This document shows, piece after piece, positions 60,900-64,000 of a DNA stretch of 64,000 nt. The stretch is from positions 31,947,958 to 32,011,957 of the forward strand of contig NC_061805.1 in assembly GCF_021462225.1 (NCBI RefSeq). The letters are read 5' to 3'. Both the position numbers and the translations under genes were made by a program. Position 1 is the first letter of the stretch, and every line of letters begins with the position of its first letter. The notes below the pieces were generated by a model. It ran no database searches. It saw only the letters and a program-made list of their open reading frames with translations, and was not told the origin of the DNA. Origin of the DNA: Girardinichthys multiradiatus. Its lineage: Eukaryota > Chordata > Actinopteri > Cyprinodontiformes > Goodeidae.

Positions 60900-61260
60900 G
60901 GCATCCTGATCAGATGAATGAACTACCTCAGCTCCTTTTAATGCAGAGGAGTAGCAGCTCTAGTCCAACCTCCTCCTGGATCATGGAGATTTTCACCTTA
61001 TTCAACCATCCAAGGGAGGAGGTTTATCTCACTGGCTTTTATCTGGGATCTTGTTCTTTCGATCATAATCCATATATCATCATTAAACACGTGAGGGCTG
61101 GAACCAAGATGTGCTGTTAAATTTAGGGAGCTGATTTTTATCTCAGCTCTTTCTTCACCAGACTGGAGCAGAACCTGCATTACTGCATAAGAGGCCCCAA
61201 TCCATCAATCCATGTCCCACTCCACCTCCTATCAACACTTATGAATAAGATATTTACTCC
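60900..61260 (-). mobile_element. RTE-like LINE remnant, minus strand, second copy
   Basis: Same order and orientation as 15598-16060. The minus strand still shows IMIERTRSQIKASEINLL, a worn version of the ERTRSRIQAAEMSFL-like segment of RTE-type ORF2. Other parts are too degraded to read. Confidence 0.5.
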
Positions 61261-62372
61261 CCCAACTTTAAGTCAATTAATCAATCCCACTTTAATTAAA
61301 ACACTAAGGTCCATATTTACACAAATAAAAAGACCACAAAATATAAAACCATTATTTAAAATATAAAATCATACAATCTAAATTGAATTCAAATATAAAG
61401 TTACACATAGCACAATTAAAAAGAATCAATCAATACATCAAGCTGTGCTTTCTTTAACTGGATAAGTAACAGGAACCACTCACAGTAGGATTTGTGAAAG
61501 CTAAAATTATACCGTTTACAGCACCATCCAGATATTCTATAAAACTGAATGTTAATTTTCTAAAAAGTGCTTTAAATGTGCAAACACCTTCAACACCTGA
61601 CTAGCACACCAACCCTCTGGGTATTTTAAAGAGGATTCTCATTGCATCATTGTATGCAGAATGCCACTTCTACAAGCTACATTGTTTGTAAGATAACCAC
61701 AGTTGTGCAGAATAACTTTAAACAAAGCCACTTTTACTGGAACTGAACAAAGGCTAAATCTATGTGCAATGGTATTTGTCTCAGTGTAGAGCTTACTACA
61801 TTGTCTGTATGCATCATCATCATCATCATATATTATGACCAAGGTATTTCAACTGTTTATAGAGCTCAAGAACATTGTTAGACAATTTAAAGAGAGGAAA
61901 CATGTTTGTTCCTGTTTGGTTCTAAATGTAATTCTTTATATCATATTGCAAACCATATTCACAATTAAGGAGCTTCCGTAAACCAATTAAGGTGCTTGTT
62001 TTTAGTTTATGGAAATCAATAGGTTTCTTCAGGCTAGTTTATTTGTTTGAACAATAAAACGCCTGAAGATGCTAGTTAATATCTCCTTATGATGATTTTG
62101 AGAGTCTGTTTAATCCAATCGGTAGTCTGTCAGGAATGTAGCCAAGCATCAGTGGAGCAGGAAGTTTATTTGAGGTTATTTTAAAAGACAAATCACAGGC
62201 TGTCTGGTCTAAACCTGCAGGAATCTTAAGTCACCTTCATTTCAGTGATGAAAGTGAGGAATGAAGATGCGCAGAACATGGCAAGCTCTACAAGAGAGAA
62301 TAAACAGTGTCAAAGACCAGAAATAAACAATCATCCACCTTGGTACCCTGGTGTACCGAACTATAACAATTA
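61261..62372. other. Non-coding stretch, nothing recognised
   Basis: A/T-rich, with a short (ATC)n patch at about 61814-61829. Confidence 0.4.
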
Positions 62373-62650
62373 TGCTCAGTATGAGGGATTGCTGCAAAGT
62401 CAACGCCAGTGACTGTCCACTGTCTCTACATGCTCATCCGGGAGGAGTGAATGCTGCAAGTCACTGACTGGATGCAATCTGCTGGGTTTCCTTAGATAGA
62501 AAAACTTTTATCCAATTTGAATAAAAAGCTAACTCTGACTGCACTGTTCAAAATTGTTAGGATTAATTGGAATGTATGTACCTGACTGTTGTGAAGTGCC
62601 TTGAGACAACATGTGTTGTGAATTGGTGCTATATAAATAAACTGAATTGA
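62373..62650 (+). mobile_element. 5'-truncated 3' tail of the same LINE family as 40480-43932
   Basis: It aligns by eye with 43619-43932: GCTCAGTATGAGGGATTGCT, GTCAACGCCAGTGA, GATGCAATCTGCTGGGTTTC, TTAGGATTAATTGGAATGTA, and the end CTATATAAATAAACTGAATT. It lacks about 30 bases present before the GTGAAG step in the larger copy. It contains only 3' untranslated sequence. Confidence 0.85.
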
Positions 62651-63149
62651 AAATTGAAAAAGACTTCTACCGAGTGACATACATGTGAAAAAATGTATCA
62701 AGAGCAGTTAATCCCATGGTTCCTATGGACAGGTGTCTATCTGTCTGGACTCTACTGAGAACTTGTTTTTGCCACTGGTTGGGCTTGCTGACACCATTAA
62801 CTGGTGCGTACACAGTAACACCAGACTGAACATTCAGCTCCTTTCATTTCACCTCAAACTCACTGACCTCTCTAAGGACACAGGGTGATTCAGAGCAGCA
62901 GTGACTTTTTTTGCTCTATACCAATGCTGACATCTCCCGAAAACAAGCCCAGATACTGTGGTGTCCCAGCAGCTTGTGTTTAGTAAACATGTCAACAAAC
63001 ATCTGGATGTAAGTGGCAAGGGGAGCATAAGAGGTGAGGTGGTGGAAACCTTCATGTATACCAAGGAACGTCAGGTTTAGTGTTATATCCCACATAGAAA
63101 GAGCAAGGCATAACTCCAAACCTAGTGAAACATGGCCCTCCACTTAAGG
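62651..63149. other. Non-coding stretch, nothing recognised
   Basis: Overlapping minus-strand open frames (62849-63143) have no motif and are treated as chance. Confidence 0.35.
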
Positions 63150-63420
63150 TGAGTAAGGGAAGACTATAGTAACTCAGGAGGAGCTGCAGAGATTCACAAT
63201 TCAGCTGGGAGAATCTGTTGATAGGCCAACTGATAAATCAAATCTAGCTTATGGATAAGTGGCAAGAAAAATCCATTGTTGAAAGAAAGTAATAAAAGGC
63301 TCTTCATGCAGTTTGTCATAGGTGCTCTGGTCAAATTTGACCAAAACTGAATTTTTTACATACATGCAAAAGATTGTGTGTCTGGGAAAAACTAGCAATC
63401 TGGACACATCATGTCTGTGT
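63150..63420 (+). mobile_element. Degenerate Tc1-like transposase remnant
   Basis: The plus strand follows the DNA-binding to catalytic part of the 23813/38866-type Tc1 family: CAGGAGGAGCTGCAGAGATT, then GGGAGAATCTGTTGATAGG, AGTGGCAAGAAAAATCC, and GGTGCTCTGGTCAAATTTGA (the region of the first catalytic Asp, here altered). No open frame remains. Confidence 0.6.
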
Positions 63421-63838
63421 CAACAGTGTCTGTGGGAATATGTGGGAAGACTTGGAAGTAAACATTCAGAACTGCTGTTTACAGACACGCTTTGTCCAAT
63501 CAGACTGAGCCTGAGCTATTTTTGCTAAAAAGAATGAGGGAAAATGTCAGGATCTAGATATGGAAAACTTGTAAAATCATACCACAAAACATTTTCTGAA
63601 GTAAGTTCAGCGAAATATGGCTCTGCAAAGTAGAATTCAATTGTGGGAATATCAAAAACCATTTGTCTTTATCCATGTTTATGTCATAAACTGATCGATC
63701 AATCAGTGACATCATCTCCTTATCCTTTTTATTAAAAACATCAACAACCCCTCATTCTGGAACTAACAAATGCATGTATTCTGTTGACAAAGCTGAACCT
63801 TAAAAATAATACTGACAGCTAAGGAAAGCAGATGATTG

Positions 63839-63858
63839 GGGGGGGGGGGGGGGGGGGG
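63839..63858. repeat. Homopolymer run of 20 G
   Basis: Twenty consecutive G on the plus strand, unusual in an A/T-rich region. The true length may be uncertain because such runs are prone to sequencing and polymerase error. Confidence 0.9.
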
Positions 63859-64000
63859 TTAGTGAGTAGATCTACCAAAAAAAGCACTGAAGAAATCACA
63901 CACAAGGTTCAAAAACAGGCACCAGTAAGAATGCAATGTATACAACAGTGCTTTTTAACATGCAAAATATTGGTAGCCTATATTATAATGAAGTGGCCAT

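Overview
This window is vertebrate nuclear DNA, almost certainly from a teleost fish. The evidence is the repeat content: many Tc1-like transposons, CR1/L2-group and RTE-like LINE pieces, tRNA-headed SINEs, a Ty3/gypsy-style LTR element with long C/T-rich LTRs, (GT)n microsatellites, and two spliced exons of a vertebrate extracellular-matrix gene. It is a gene-poor, repeat-rich stretch. There are no bacterial-style operons, no CRISPR array and no rRNA or genuine tRNA gene. Most short open frames look like chance.

Host gene. The only host gene I can support is on the minus strand at the right. Exons 56233-56346 and 52669-52772, separated by a 3.46 kb intron, together encode an EMI domain. Residue spacing fits EMID1 better than COL26A1. 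The signal-peptide exon (higher coordinates) and the collagen-like exons (lower coordinates) were not found.

Left part (1-10 kb). A LINE 3' end on the minus strand (2283-2905) is followed by a complete LTR retrotransposon (3519-7333). Its two 587-bp LTRs differ at three sites that I can count, so it is young. It has no recognisable protease, reverse transcriptase or integrase. Its interior is a gag-position open frame that turns into six consecutive tandem-repeat blocks (units of 39, 30, 12, 60, 30 and 45 bp). Next comes a full-length but frameshifted Tc1-like transposon (7934-9509) with 271-bp inverted repeats that include the end of its own transposase gene.

Middle (10-48 kb). There are old Tc1-like fossils (12.5-13.4, 23.8-25.2, 29.0-29.6 and 38.9-39.7 kb), two short foldback elements (26.56-26.86 and 44.91-45.08 kb) and three copies of one tRNA-derived SINE with target-site duplications of 11-14 bp (24579, 34539, 43947). 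A second SINE family is at 14670 and 31341. A LINE fragment with an open reverse-transcriptase C-terminal region is at 36.7-37.5 kb. Two copies of a Kolobok/T2-like TTAA element are at 37780-38842 and 46991-47497; the first carries a broken THAP-like coding remnant. A CR1/L2-group LINE (40.48-43.93 kb) is split by a Tc1-like element (41177-42445) whose transposase is broken only by in-frame stop codons.

Right part (48-64 kb). It holds the EMI-domain exons, a GT-flanked repeat with a TTAGGG-like core (51808-52190), further Tc1, SINE and RTE-like remnants, a second copy of the same LINE 3' tail (62373-62650) and a run of 20 G.

Nested insertions give a local order of events: SINE into a Tc1 fossil, Tc1 into a LINE, and SINE next to the LINE tail. 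Coordinates of old remnants are approximate because they were judged by eye without alignment. Family names given for repeats are from memory.
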